From Lytechinus variegatus (Eukaryota > Echinodermata > Echinoidea > Temnopleuroida > Toxopneustidae), in NCBI RefSeq assembly GCF_018143015.1, contig NC_054746.1, forward strand, positions 44,672,701 through 44,736,700: DNA of 64,000 bases, in the 5' to 3' direction. This document shows, in pieces, positions 26,171 through 38,206 of this stretch. A model generated the notes under the pieces. The model saw only the letters and a list, made by a program, of their open reading frames with translations. It did no database searches and had not been told where the DNA came from. Position 1 is the stretch's first letter. The number at the start of each line of letters is the position of its first letter. Both the position numbers and the translations under genes were made by a program.

Positions 26171-27080
26171 ACTCAGTAGTAATAATACATAACATAAGAT
26201 TTATATATAGCGCACTTTCCATCTTGATTAGATGTCATAAGTATGCAGGCCCATAGTCTAAATTTTTATTGTTAGCCTAGGCTATCAGAATAACTGCTGC
26301 TAAGCAAAATCAGAATGAATGATTGAATTAAATCAGCCGAATGAACAAGGGTCAGTCTGGGAACGATTATTTTAAGGGATGCTGTTTTTTAACAAGCAAA
26401 TAAAAACAATCACTACAAAATGAAAGTCATTGGTTAGAAAAATTTGACGAGCAAAGAAAGGTTTTCACTTCAAACCGAAGGGGGTTTGGTCAGAAAAAAT
26501 TAACAGGCAAAAGAAGAAGAAAAAAGGTTTTCACCTTTAATTTCCAGGGGTATACGACACAACATCATGACCCAGCACCCCCAGAAAAATCTTGCATCGA
26601 TCAGCACCCTCGCTCTACACTAATGTAACATTATAATGTCAAAAAAACAAAAACGGCGATAGCATGTATTTTGATGTAAAGTATATTGCAAGACGACCTC
26701 AACGTGACCTCCTCCCCCCCCCCCACCCTATTGGAAATGCCTATGTGCCTATATAACGACCCGGGCATAACCGGAATAAGTTTCATTGGACTTCTTTTTC
26801 AGTATACTCCCCCACCCTTCTTATTTTCAAAGTTCCCGTTTTTATGACTTGACTGGTGAGGTGGCTGTCCGGCTGTGGCCGTCCCTGCAAAATGTTAGGC
26901 ATATATAGAAGTGAAACATAACAGGAACGCATGTATTATAAAGAGGGCATCATCGCATAATCTCCATTTTTATACATGTAGTATGATTATTTAATCAGTG
27001 TCACAGGAAACCTGTCTATAGGCCACTGACACGTGACTATTAGACAGATTCTTATACACACAATGAATCGATTATTATAG
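26171..27080. other. No gene seen
   Basis: AT-rich with a run of C at 26714-26723. No supported gene. Confidence 0.45.
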
Positions 27081-27245
27081 GAGGTGCCGTGGCCGAGTGG
27101 TCTATGCGCCTGGCTGTACGTGGAAAGTCCGAGATTCGACTCGGCCGCTGCATCTATTATATGCCCGTGAGCAGAGCATTAATGCTCTTTTATCCTGCAT
27201 TCAAATAAATGGAAATGCTATATGCATTGGCTAGGTGTGCACTTG
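27081..27245 (+). mobile_element. tRNA-headed SINE
   Basis: GTGGCCGAGTGGTCTATGCG is an A box much like tRNA-Leu, and GAGATTCGACTCGG is a B box with a T arm lacking one loop base. The acceptor stem does not close, so it is not a working tRNA. The body has CATTAATGCTCTTTTATCC and ends in AAATGGAAATGCTA. Confidence 0.65.
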
Positions 27246-27959
27246 TGTTTTTTTTAACTATATAATTGCAGACATGTGACCACTAATATACTTGACTGTA
27301 TATATACGGACCTCTTCATCATCACTTTTTGGGGGCCCATAAATATATAGGAACTTCATAGGAATGTGACAAACTTGGATTTTTACGTCCCGGATTTCAA
27401 GGATCCAATATTCCAACAATTATGTCCGCGTCCCGTATTATATACAAGTTCAAGTCTATTTCATTTCTCAACTCAATGATACAACATAAAAAATAATTAC
27501 ACAGATATTGCATACAAATCAATACAAATACATATTGCAAGCAATATACAAGAAAAGTAAATAAATGTATTATGGTAAACACTAAATTATGTGATAATCA
27601 TAATTATTTACCAATAACAAACATACAATGGAAATAGAACAAAGTGTATATACCCCGGGTGTATACCATTCTCGATAAAACAATTTGCAAGGCTACCTTA
27701 TGAGTAAATAAACCTTCCAGGGACGATGTTTTGTCTCGCACTTCATAATTTCGAACACATTTATGTGAGAATATTCAAACAATAATTGTTTTTCTTTAAA
27801 AGATGCTCTTGGCTGAAAATATTTATATCTAAATAAAATAAAATTCACAGTGTAAAATGCTGAAAATTTCATCAAAACGGATATCAATTAACAATAATTA
27901 AACAGTTATTGAATTTTAATCTTTAGCAATAGTTTGTGAAAACAGTTACATGCACATCA

Positions 27960-28170
27960 TCATCCGTTTTATTGCTCCACGCCTTTGGAACTCCCTCCCC
28001 TTTTCACTTCGTGAAATTGACAGCCTAGAACTCTTCCAACCGTCCTCAAAACTCACTTATTTCGGCAGATGTGATGCAGTGATTAACTTATTGGATGAGC
28101 CTGCGCCTTTGAATGTTGTTGACAGGTAAATGGCGCAATATAAAATGCTGTGGATTATCATCATCATCAA
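27960..28170 (+). mobile_element. LINE 3' end fragment
   Basis: The plus strand reads APRLWNSLPFSLREIDSLEL (after small frame adjustment by eye), the last conserved block of LINE proteins. It ends in GCGCAATATAAAATGCTGTGG and (ATC)n. Only the 3' end is present. Confidence 0.65.
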
Positions 28171-28179
28171 ACTTCATTA

Positions 28180-28600
28180 TGTGGGCTGATGATGTCACAT
28201 CCCCACTTTCTTTTTTCTAATGTTATTACATGAAATCATATTCATACTATGAACTATATCAACAGTGTGTCTCCTTTATAATGAAATAAGTTGCAGCAAT
28301 GAACTTATGCATTAAATGTTGTCAGATATAACTTTTCTTGGTAGAAAAAAAATTGAATAAAAAAATAAAATACAAAAGAATAAGTGGGGATATGGCATCA
28401 TGAATTTCCTGTGAATATTCATGAAGACATGCCTGAAACTGTCACCGGAATAAAGCAAATCTTTAAAATGCCATAACTTAATTTGTTATTCCTTATCCAA
28501 TTTTGATCAAAATTTCAGTGTCCTTTAATATGCAGAGTAGCAAAATAGGAAAGGGTGAAATATGATATATATTTTTTTTACGGTAGTCAAAATCTATCAC
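28180..28600. repeat. Worn repeat with TTATTCCTTATCCAATTTTGATC words
   Basis: ATGATGTCACATCCCCAC at the left and AAATGCCATAACTTAATTTGTTATTCC at the right resemble parts of the inverted-repeat elements at 49211 and 56147. Limits are vague. Confidence 0.4.
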
Positions 28601-28804
28601 AATTATCGCTCGCTTCGCTTGCTCACTGTCGTTTTTTTTCTGCGCCCTCTGAAAATGTCTTGCTCTAAGCAAAACTGATCAGATCACAAACTGCCCAAAT
28701 ATGGTCACCTTGATCACGATATAGGTCCTATGTCACACTTTAATTTTGATGCATGATTTCTTAATGATTTGATACATGCGCTGCTTAAAATAAAAAAAAA
28801 TGTG

Positions 28805-28877
28805 CGCCCAATGTGGGGCTCGAACCCACGACCCTGGGATTAAGAGTCCCATGCTCTACCGACTGAGCTAACCGGGC
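28805..28877 (-). tRNA. tRNA-Lys (anticodon CTT)
   Basis: The minus strand folds into a perfect 73-nt cloverleaf: acceptor stem GCCCGGT with ATTGGGC (two G-T pairs), D stem GCTC/GAGC, anticodon stem TGGGA/TCCCA with loop CTCTTAA, and T stem GTGGG/CCCAC with loop TTCGAGC. The discriminator is G. The A and B boxes are intact, and a run of nine T follows four bases downstream, a good RNA polymerase III terminator. No intron. It looks functional and is not followed by a SINE-like body. Confidence 0.96.
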
Positions 28878-29537
28878 TGGTAAAATGTAAAAGTTATTGT
28901 CCAAATAAATTGTTACCCGTTTGTACACCATGATGTATTCGAGGCGTCGTCTGCTTTTTCAATTTACATGCCGAAATCGTACAGAAAATCGCTTATTCAG
29001 TTACTCTGTTAAGAAAAAAGTCATATGATATATATATTAGATATGATGTTAATTCAAATTTCATTAAAATCATGCAAGATTACGGGATCATAGCATACAT
29101 GCCCCGAAATCATACCACGTTTCGGATCCGATTCCGTGTTCGCACATCATGAGAGCGGGAGCAAAATCAATTTTCGCGCCAAATGCTCCTGTTTAGCGCG
29201 CGCCGATTTAGTCTGCAGGCACAGACCCTTAATTTTCACAATTCGCATAGTGCGTCATAGTCTGAAGTAGTGAGAATAGATTCACTATGTACTGTAGTCG
29301 GCCTTTATTAGATACTGATAGAGTTCGGTGTCTAGTCTATTCTTCATTCTAGAAATGTATAATTGGTGAAATTATAAAATACCGCTATGAAATATGAGTC
29401 TGTGCTTGCACACTACTCGCTGTTTGGAGAGTACCACTGATTTAGCACACAGTTCATGGAGTACAGTGCATGAGATAGAAAGCAGGCAGGGTGTGGGCCA
29501 TGCAGGGTTCGGGTAGTGAATCCGGAGTGAATCCAGG
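28878..29537. other. No gene seen upstream of the tRNA
   Basis: Mixed AT-rich sequence with a GC-rich patch (TTTAGCGCGCGCCGATTTAG, 29193-29212). No gene supported. Confidence 0.4.
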
Positions 29538-29545
29538 AACACGAG

Positions 29546-29833
29546 CAGTGGCGAACCTAGGATTTTCCACGGGGGGGGGGGTAAAAACGTCCGCCAAAAA
29601 AAATTGACAAGCCCCCCCCAAAAAAAAAAAAAGGTCTTCAATCACAAATAAAGGTTTTCGTACCAGAAAAAAATTGACAAGCAAAAAAAAAAAGGTCTTC
29701 AAGCTCGTCAGGGGGAGGGGGCAAAAAAGGTCTTTCAAGCTCGTCAGGGGGGGGGGGGTATGGATACGTCCTTTGCATGGGTTGTGGCTCGTCGGGGGGC
29801 AGTCTGCCCCCCCCCCCCGTAGGTACGCTAGTG
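29546..29833. mobile_element. hAT-like short element with G/C tracts, CAGTGGCG family, copy 1
   Basis: Left end CAGTGGCGAACCTAGG and right end GGTACGCTAGTG are inverted with mismatches. AACACGAG lies directly outside both ends (29538-29545, 29834-29841), a perfect 8-bp duplication. The inside has runs of G or C of 8 to 13 bases and two AGCTCGTCAGGGGG words. Confidence 0.85.
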
Positions 29834-29841
29834 AACACGAG

Positions 29842-30221
29842 GTCAGGGGAAAGGTTATGTTACTCGTTAAGGGTATAAAAAACACCGTTTTTCACAAAAA
29901 AGGGGTGGTTTGAAAGACTGGTCAATGGTCAATCGCGGGGTCAAACATACTTTTTTCAAAGCATTTTCCTCGGGTTCTTTCCGATGGGGACAGCATATAG
30001 TTTTGTCGAGCTTATAGTAGACAAACTAATTGTTTAGGGGTCCTATTCTGGCGACAATAGGGGCAAAAACGAAGCCCGCGAAAAACTTGTTTAGGGGGTA
30101 TTTAGAAATAATTTGGTCACTCATGTGTACAGCAATACATTGACTGCCCCCCCCCCCCTCCCCCGGGTGTATGGTCATTAATAAGCTCCGACCGGTGTCA
30201 GTTGCCATGCAGTTGCGAGCT
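29842..30221. other. No gene seen
   Basis: Short stretch between two hAT-like elements, with a C run at 30148-30157. It contains ACACCGTTTTTCACAAAA and other low-complexity words. Nothing supported. Confidence 0.4.
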
Positions 30222-30229
30222 AGAAGGCC

Positions 30230-30786
30230 CCCCCCCGGGGGGGGCCACTTCCATTCACGAGTGGATACCATGCGCGACCATGGGGTCTCGAAAAGCACCC
30301 TAAACACGTAATTTCCATATTCTGAAAATGCACCCCTTAACAAGTATTGGCGTGTCAAACCCTACCCTTAACAAGTATTGGAAACAAATCGATACTCTTG
30401 GAAAATATTCCCTGAAATGAACCCCTAAACAAGTACAGGAATGTTTTATTGTTACGGGTCCTTTGGTTGTCGGCTTTACCTTATTTGGTTTAGTACGACC
30501 CCACCTTCTACACCTAGCGCAAATAGGACTCTAAACACGTAGTGTTGGGGCAAAAAGGACATCCTTTATAAAACATTTTAATTTTGTTTTATCATCCCCG
30601 CAAATTCGATCCTAAACACGTAATTTTCCTAGCGAAATAGATACCCTTTTTTCATTATTTTTGTGTTTTTGACACCCTTTTCACGTTACGTACGTAACGT
30701 GCCCTATCGTGAAAAGGACATCCTTTTTACGTGTTTTTTTTGGTCGCGCATGGTATCCACTCGTCAATGTAAGTGGCCCCCCCGGG
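30230..30786. mobile_element. hAT-like element with CCCGGGG ends, copy A (557 bp)
   Basis: Inverted ends include CCACTTCCATTCACGAGTGG and ATCCACTCGTCAATGTAAGT. AGAAGGCC lies outside both ends (30222-30229, 30787-30794). Inside, CTAAACACGTA repeats, and the 20-bp palindrome CACGTTACGTACGTAACGTG lies at 30682-30701. Copy B, inverted, is at 33278. Non-coding. Confidence 0.9.
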
Positions 30787-31199
30787 AGAAGGCCACATCA
30801 CGGGAAAACATTCTGTATGTACGCATGGAAGGCCGATAGAGAAGCTCGATGTGGGCGTCATCAGATTTCGGGGGGGGGGGGGGCACTGAATGGGACTCAT
30901 GTGTAGCAGTGCCGGTACTTTCAGCTTTTCAAGACTAACAGGTTTGATCCATTATGATAATAACGGATAACATACTATCAGACGCTTATTTGGGCACAAT
31001 TCTGTCTTCCAACTCCAATTCGCTAGCTCACTTCGCTCACTCATTGCGGTGGTATAGATCACAACAATTACAAGTCATTGAAAAAAAAAAAGTTATCGGC
31101 CTCTGTCATTACCAAAACAGGATAGATGGTAGCTATGCAGGGCCCTGGGAACAATTTTTTTTGATGGGGTGCTGAAGTAGGCATAAATTCAGGGGCGGA

Positions 31200-32900
31200 T
31201 ACAGCCTTCGCGAATAGGGGGGGGGGGGCAACTTAACCCATATTTTCCCCGATCGGCCACTCAAAGTTGATTTCTGATTGTTTCTTTGAAGGGGTATTCG
31301 TAACAGTCACTTCTAGCTATTTTCTTATAAAACAACATAATAGTAATCTCATAAGCCCTATCAGTCAAAAAGTGCGAGCGCGAAGCGCAAGCTATTTTTT
31401 TATTATTATTCATGTATTTTGTCCTGAAAATTGAACATTGCTGGGCAATGTATGTGATCCTGAACAAGGTGCGTGTAGGCTAACTGATCGAAAGGGACAA
31501 AAAATAGACCTAAAAACGGGTCATTCTATTCATTTTTTTTGTAAATCATGAAGAAGATGGGTAATTGGGTATATCCTATACATCAATAATGTGAGCGCGG
31601 AGCGGAGCAGAAACTTGTTGATATTCTAATCTGAAACTGGATAATGTAATCATATTTTAGATAAAGATAAAGTTGCGCATCTCTATGAACATGCATGCGT
31701 GTGTTTTAGATTAATCATATAGACCTATAGTATCTGGGCATTCTAAATATATTCTTTATCATGAAAATAACAAATTCGAGCGCGAAGCGCGAGCTGAAAA
31801 TATTTGATATTCCGATCTGAAAAGGATTAATTCAAGCACTAATTCAAGCACTATAGAAAAATTGTGATCGTGAATAGTGCACAATTTAAGAGGAATTGGA
31901 GAAACCAAATCATTACTATATACTTATTCATTTTTTTTTACTTGATTAATTATTCTGATTGTTTGTTTGGGTTAGTAAGGTAATTCTTTCCCTTTTTCTG
32001 CTTTAAATGTTCAAATAATATGTTATTTTATTTTGGGTCGGGATACATTAGGTTACCTTCGTTTTGGCTGCTACCTTTTCAGTATAATACTTTAATTTAT
32101 GTCTATGTCTGATTTATTTCATGTTTGTACTATTTATATTGTTTTATACTGAGAAAAGTAAATTGAATCGTTTTAATGATGCGAGCGCGAAGCGCGAGCT
32201 AACATTTTTGTTACTATTTTGACATAGGACCGGAACATTCTATAAGGACATTTAGTCATAATCTATCTTCCTATTCCTCTTCCCAGCAAGCACGTGATAT
32301 TCCATTCTGAAAAAAAGGACAAATTAATTTTTAGGAGTTAATTCATGAAAATGTTATTGTTGTATTCTAATAAGCCTAATGACAACTCGAAATTTGTTGA
32401 TATTAAGGCCTGAAAATGTGACATTTTAAGCAATTTTGCAATTATGATTAGGATGCATGGGTTAATTATATTTTAACAATCAATGCGAGCGCAAATCGCG
32501 ATGTGATGGAAAATTGATTTTAAGTAGTTTGTTATATATCATAGACGCATACATGTACATCACTCACCAATCAAAATGCGAGCGCGCAGCGCTGGCTGAT
32601 AGGTTTTGACAATCAAACCTAAAAAGGGTTATTTTGAGAACTTTATATGGAGTACACGAAGAGGTACTTGACAAATCAAATAATGCGATCGCGCAGCGCG
32701 AGCTGAAAATGTTGATACTGAGACAATGAAACGGAAATTTTACAAAGCACCTTTTTAAAATCAATTATTGTTAATTAAACAAAGTAATGAAAGCTAGATG
32801 TTGGAGCTGAAATATGTTATGTATATTGACTATCAGCCTATCGATGAAAAATATTATATCTCTCATCAAACATGCAATGCGAGCGCGAAGAGTGAGCCAA
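31200..32900. repeat. Degenerate array of a GC-rich palindromic motif
   Basis: The motif GCGAGCGCGAAGCGCGAGCT, or close variants, occurs at about 31371, 31592, 31778, 32181, 32486, 32577, 32685 and 32878, spaced 90 to 400 bp apart in AT-rich sequence. Several are followed by GAAAAT-TTGATATTC-GATCTGAAA-like text, so the spacers are related too. Isolated reverse-strand variants occur near 28605 and 31020, and one more at 33829. Confidence 0.7.
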
Positions 32901-33277
32901 ATAGTGACATGAAAGATATTTTAAATTTTACTGATTTTCCAAGTTTTCCCCCACCTTGTTTTATTCACTTGTCTTCTTCCTCTTTTTTCTCCTCTCTTTT
33001 CCCTTCTTTTCAACGCAAGATGTTGTTCATTTTCCATACATTTTCCTACACCTACCAGAATGTAGGGTGTGCTGCCTATGGAAAATAATACACCCAGCAC
33101 CCCCAGTGAAAATGTTGGGGGTGCTTCTGCACTTCCAGTCCGCAGCACCCCCGCTTCGCAGTGCCATGTAGCTATGGAGACATTATTACAAAATATAGCC
33201 AGAACTTTGAATTTTCAGCTCATCTGATTCTTATCATGTTCCAAAGCAAATGCTGCTCGGACAGGGCCGTGAGGGAT

Positions 33278-33807
33278 CCCGGGGGGGGGGTGACTTACAT
33301 TGACGAGTGGATACCACGCGCGACCAAAAAAAACACGTAAAAACACCAGGATATAGGGCACGTTACGTACGTAACGTGATAAGGGTGTCAAAAACACTAA
33401 AAATTAAAAAAGGGTATTTATTTCGCTCGGAAAATATACGTGTTTAGGGTCATATATGCGGGGATGATGAAACAAAATCAAAATGTTTCATAAAGGATGT
33501 CCTTTTTGCCCCAACACTACGTGTTATAAGAGTCCGATTTGCACGAGGTGTGGAAGGTGGGCCGTATTAAACCAAAATAATGGTGTGTAAAGGCAAAACG
33601 ACCGACGGACCCGACAATAAAATATCGCTGTACTTGTTTAGGAGGCATTTCAGGGAATACTTGCCAAGAGTATCGTTTTGTTTCCAATAGGGTTTTACAC
33701 GCCAATACTTGTTAAGGGATGCATTTTCAGAATAATTATGGAAAATACGTGTTTAGGGTGCTGGTCGCGCATGGTATCCACTTGTCAATGGACGTGGCCC
33801 CTCCGGG
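33278..33807. mobile_element. hAT-like element with CCCGGGG ends, copy B (530 bp, inverted to copy A)
   Basis: Same family as 30230, in opposite orientation. TGAGGGAT lies outside both ends (33270-33277, 33808-33815). The 20-bp palindrome is at 33359-33378 and is identical to copy A, although nearby sequence has diverged. Confidence 0.9.
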
Positions 33808-33815
33808 TGAGGGAT

Positions 33816-35160
33816 CTCACTAAAAATGATGCGAGCGGGAAGCAAGAGCTTAATAATAGTAATGATAATGATTAATGCAAACGAGACAGACGATGATGTC
33901 CCTCACTCACAATTTCTTTTGTTTTTTATTGTTTGAATTATACAATGATTTATTTTGTAACGATTTGACAATAAGGACCAACTTGACTGAACCATTATTG
34001 ATACTTATTCTCTTTTACATATTGATAGGTGATAAAAGAAAGAGAGGGAGAGAGAGAACGAGAGAGGAGAAAGAGGGATGAGGTGTCTGAGCTGGCTGGT
34101 TGCATGGTGAGAAGTATGTCAAATCAGTTTTAGGTTGATAGATAATACATATCTCTTCTAAATAGTGTCTCAGATTGACAAGACAAAACAATGTTTTTGT
34201 GAATATGGTTTGACAGTGAACTATAATTCCAATAAAGAACAATGAAAGATTTGAACAAGGGGATATACTGAATGATGTATGCTTTCAAACATATTACTTT
34301 GTATAAATTCCCGATCATGTACATGACCATATAGGTCTCAATTAAAAAAAAAATTGAAATGCCAATTACTGCACAACGCCCGGGCACAATGATTAAAGCA
34401 TGCGCAAAACTTAAGGTCATACCATATTCATGGTCATACACTCTAGAACAGAATACGGTTATATTAATGATGGCAGGTATTCGTATGCCCATACACAATA
34501 AACAGACCCAGTGTAAACAGGTTACATTTTAAACAAGGCCTTTGACAAACATTATTCAAGCTTCCAGTTTCTTTATGAGCCGAGTCGGAGTTTGTGTCTT
34601 TTTTTTTGCCAATCAATTTCTTTTGCTTCTTAAGGATAAATCCAAAGTTTGGAACAACTTTGCTGCATAAATTTACAAATCAAGATGAAGTATTTCAATA
34701 ATAAAAATAAGTAGGATATGTATTTGTAATCCGGATCACCAAATATTTTTCCGAAATTAGAAAAAGTAAAATTGGAATTGAATTAACTTTTGTATTATAA
34801 GAGGGCCTATTTTAAATAAAAAACTTCATGGTAAAATATTTCATTGTAGAGCACTTGCCGACATGAATGGGATATTACGCTATATTTACATTGCATACAA
34901 TAGGCATAATGGCCTACATGACATTTTTTTCTTAGCGGTCATTTTTTTGTAAGGGGGCTTGAGCGATTTTTATCTATTTATGTTAATTTAATTATTTGTA
35001 AATGTTTTCTTATTTTATTTTGTTTATTCATTCATTCATTTTTTTGGGAGGTTAATCCACCATACGCCAGTGATTAGAAAAAGTGTTCCACAAAAGTAGT
35101 TGACACGGAAATAAAAGATAGTGGTAGTAGGCGGAGTTTATCGTACTTTTACGCTCAGCT
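33816..35160. other. No gene seen
   Basis: 33890-34000 (TTTCTTTTGTTTTTTATTG, then GGACCAACTTGACTGAACC) resembles 49300-49400. A GA-rich run lies at 34040-34078. Otherwise AT-rich with no supported gene. Confidence 0.45.
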
Positions 35161-35182
35161 AGCTCACGAGAGGGAGCTGTCT

Positions 35183-35196
35183 GTTGCTAGGCATGC
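35183..35196 (+). promoter_or_regulatory. X-box-like (RFX) site upstream of the SPATA45-like gene
   Basis: GTTGCTAGGCATGC at about 240 bp before the ATG matches most of the RFX consensus, GTNRCC followed by RGYAAC; the last two bases differ. RFX factors drive ciliary and sperm-flagellum genes, which would suit a spermatogenesis gene. It is a single weak match, so this is inference. Confidence 0.35.
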
Positions 35197-35436
35197 GGGT
35201 CATCCCCTAAACAAACCCTTGTTTGTACACAGCTGATTTGTTTTTGTTACACGTGCAATTATGTTTGTATTGGTGACGCGACGATTAGCTCAACACACAG
35301 TTCGTTGTCCTTCCAAGCTCAAATCAAGAAGTGTAGCCATTATTTCTACGTTATTTTTATCGAGCTTATAAGTTATACTTATCGTATTCTCAGTTTGAAG
35401 TTAATGTGAAAAACTGTTCATTGTTTTAAACTCATC

Positions 35437-36607
35437 ATGGATCCCCAGAAAATGTACGAGATGAATAATCAGCGTGAGTCTTGGTGTGCTGTCGAGCTGA
35501 GTCCACTGCAAGATTGGTGCAAAGCAGAGAGAAAACACCATTCTGAAAACTTCAAAAGTTCTGTCTTCAGCGATAAACAGGGTCGACCTGAGAGCGAAGC
35601 TAGATGCACATTCCAAGTCAACGACAGGACACACAGAGAAAAGAGACATTTTCCAAACAAGTCAAGTAAGTTGAATGTAGATCTAGGGCTAGGCCTAGTG
35701 AATTGCAGTGCTGACTACACTTCAATCAGGATTTAATTAAGATGCCCTCATTAATAGTCTTGATGAAATTGACGTGAAACTTCTTTAAAGGAATGATTTT
35801 TCATTAAGTCAAAATTTGGCTTCTTGACACTCACAGTTGCATTTGTATGAATTTATGTTTTTTTCCCAGTGACGTATCTATTCTATTTGCCAAAAATGGC
35901 AAAGCAGGAAGGGAATGATGAAAAAAAAGCAAGTTTGCAGAGATTTTATTTTTGAACTAAAGCAAAGGTATATCACTGCCTTCCTAGAGATTTTTTCTGA
36001 GCATTTCAGTATTTTCAGTTTTTCACGCGTTATGCTTTGACTGAGTTTTGCAACTTACCCAGAGTTAGACAAATCTCTTCCCAACATAAATTTTGATTTA
36101 TCATCTTTGCAATCTCTGTAGATCTGAAAATGAGTAAACTCTTGCAAATGTTTTCAGTCAGCTCTTTAAAATCAGGGAGAATTGTTTTTTCATGATTTAT
36201 TATCTGATTGACATGATTATGGTAAAAAAAAATGCATTCAATTTTTTCTAAAGAAATTAGGGTTTACTGATTATCCTCTAGCAATAAATCAATTAAAGTG
36301 ATAATCATTGAAATTTCACCCCCCCCCCCTCATCATAACATCAATTCATTGGACTCTTTCAAATGTAAAATCACTCAAAAACCTAGTTAAGTGACCTGCT
36401 TACTCGGTGATCTCACACACATCAATAAAGTTGGCGGAATACAGCAAGTCTGCCTATGCCGACTTAACTGAAGACAATACAAAACATAATTTGATTGTAC
36501 ATATACATGCATGATAGTACTCATTTCAAATCTTAAAGATGAGTATTTATTGATTTTGTTTCCATTTCATGTTCTATTTTCTTCCAGACTTTAGTCACCT
36601 AGCATGA
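35437..36607 (+). CDS. SPATA45: SPATA45-like small protein (2 coding exons, 82 aa)
   Basis: Exons 35437-35665 and 36588-36607 join in phase 1 through a GTAAGT donor and a TTCCAG acceptor, giving 82 residues and a TGA stop. Seen: an N-terminal MYEMNNQRESWCAVE block and a C-terminal REKRHFPNKSNFSHLA tail; no membrane segment or signal peptide; many charged residues. Human SPATA45 (98 aa, from memory) has EEINKKRESNCLVE and ERKHFPPKNN in the same positions, and in human it lies beside TATDN3, as here. The two short motifs plus position support the name, but similarity is limited to them. Known: SPATA45 is annotated from testis expression; its function is not established. An AG at 35394-35395 preceded by a pyrimidine-rich run could end a 5' untranslated intron. 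An X-box-like site lies about 240 bp upstream. The gene is convergent with TATDN3. Confidence 0.6.
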
Positions 36608-38050
36608 GGGATGTATCTTTCTGGAATTCTGAGTGGAAGGTTTTCAATGATGGAGTAAGATGGAAGTTGTCAACACTCTTTTGATGCTGGCCATCATGGA
36701 AGTCTGACTAGGAGACCGACTCATAAACAATATCTATTCTTTGCATCTTGGAACATTAAATTACATGTACATCTAGTCAATCTTACTATTGTTCTTTAAA
36801 ATCTAGATGAAAACAATTGGTGCAAAAGTGGAACGTATGAGGATGAATTTCCTACAACTGTCATCTTTCAGTTTCTTAGCATCATATACAGTATGAATAT
36901 TAGAGTAATTTTGAAATTAAGAGATGTTGCATCTCATTGATTCGCAATAATAAAAAAGCATATTCATTCATGTAATTTTGATTGAATCTTAAAGAAATTT
37001 ATATGTAGACATTCAACTAGTTTCATTTGAAAGATAAATGAGCAATAAATGCTGTATTAGTGTTTCTCTAAAATGTGTGAAAACGTACACGAGTTATGCT
37101 GCAGTGCAAGATGAGAATGTTGTTTAATAGGCAATATTTAATAATGGTTTTACTGACATTATTGAAATATTAAAATAAGAATCATGCAATAATGAGGAAA
37201 TCAAACTATGCATAATGTCGTGCTCTGTTCATTGTAATTGATATTTTTATGAAGTAATTTTATATATGTAGATAAAAAGAAAAAAAATGGAATAGAAATG
37301 AATAGAATTACTATCATGTAATCGTACCAAGGTATTTGGCTTCCAATTTTTTTTCACTCTTGGCTTATTCAGATTAATGTTACTTGCTAAATCTATTTTC
37401 AATATAATCTGAATAGCAATTTAAACGTACACACAGAGACATAGATTTTTATTTATGAAGTTGAATGAAATTTTATTCAAGAAAGGAAAATCTAAATGTT
37501 GTCTAATGGGCAAATCATTATACAAGAAAGGGGTTTTTGTTTCTTTTCGTGCATACCCAGACTTTTTACTCACGTATACTGATGAATACACATTCAGAAC
37601 ATATTACAAGTAGATTTTACTGCAATGAGAGTTTGGAACTTACCAGCTCAAGTGCACAAGTTTCTAATGTACATGTAATAGTAGATTACACCATCTATGC
37701 AAATACTTTGGAATTGTGATTATGCATGTATAAGTGAATATCATGGCAATATTAATTTATCATTTTTTTTATGATATGGTTTGTATTGATTGTTTTATTA
37801 CTTTTTTTGTTGCTTATGAATAAAAATACATGAAATATGTATTTCAATATATTCGTAGATTATGTAAGTCCATTGTGTGCTAATTCATTTAGCTATAAGT
37901 TCACAAGAAAATTGATGAATTAGACTTTAAATGGAACTTGGTAATTGTCATGACTATGACTTCTATAAATTGACATCTAAATGCAATGCCTTGTTGAAGG
38001 TGAAAGAGATAGATTTCAAGAAAGTATCCCAATTCAATAGTGTACCTGTT
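36608..38050. other. Possible 3' UTR and intergenic sequence after the SPATA45-like gene
   Basis: AT-rich with no coding signal. The first few hundred bases may be the 3' UTR of the SPATA45-like gene; no clear end could be set. Confidence 0.4.
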
Positions 38051-38206
38051 GGGTGTTTCATAAAGCTGTTCATAAGTTAAGAGCGACTTTAAGAACGACT
38101 TGTAATCCTTTCTTGGGGTAAATGGTATATTCATTGGCGATGGTTAAGCGCGTAAGAAAAGGATCACCAGTCGTTCTTAATTTACGAACAGCTTTATGAA
38201 ATACCC
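38051..38206. mobile_element. Small inverted-repeat transposon, TTTCATAAAGCTGTTC family, copy 3
   Basis: GGGTGTTTCATAAAGCTGTT at the left and AACAGCTTTATGAAATACCC at the right form the best-kept inverted ends of the three copies in this window. Confidence 0.8.

Noticed and set aside
27081-27155. Functional tRNA-Leu gene
   Set aside because: Acceptor stem does not close and the T loop is one base short; a SINE body follows.
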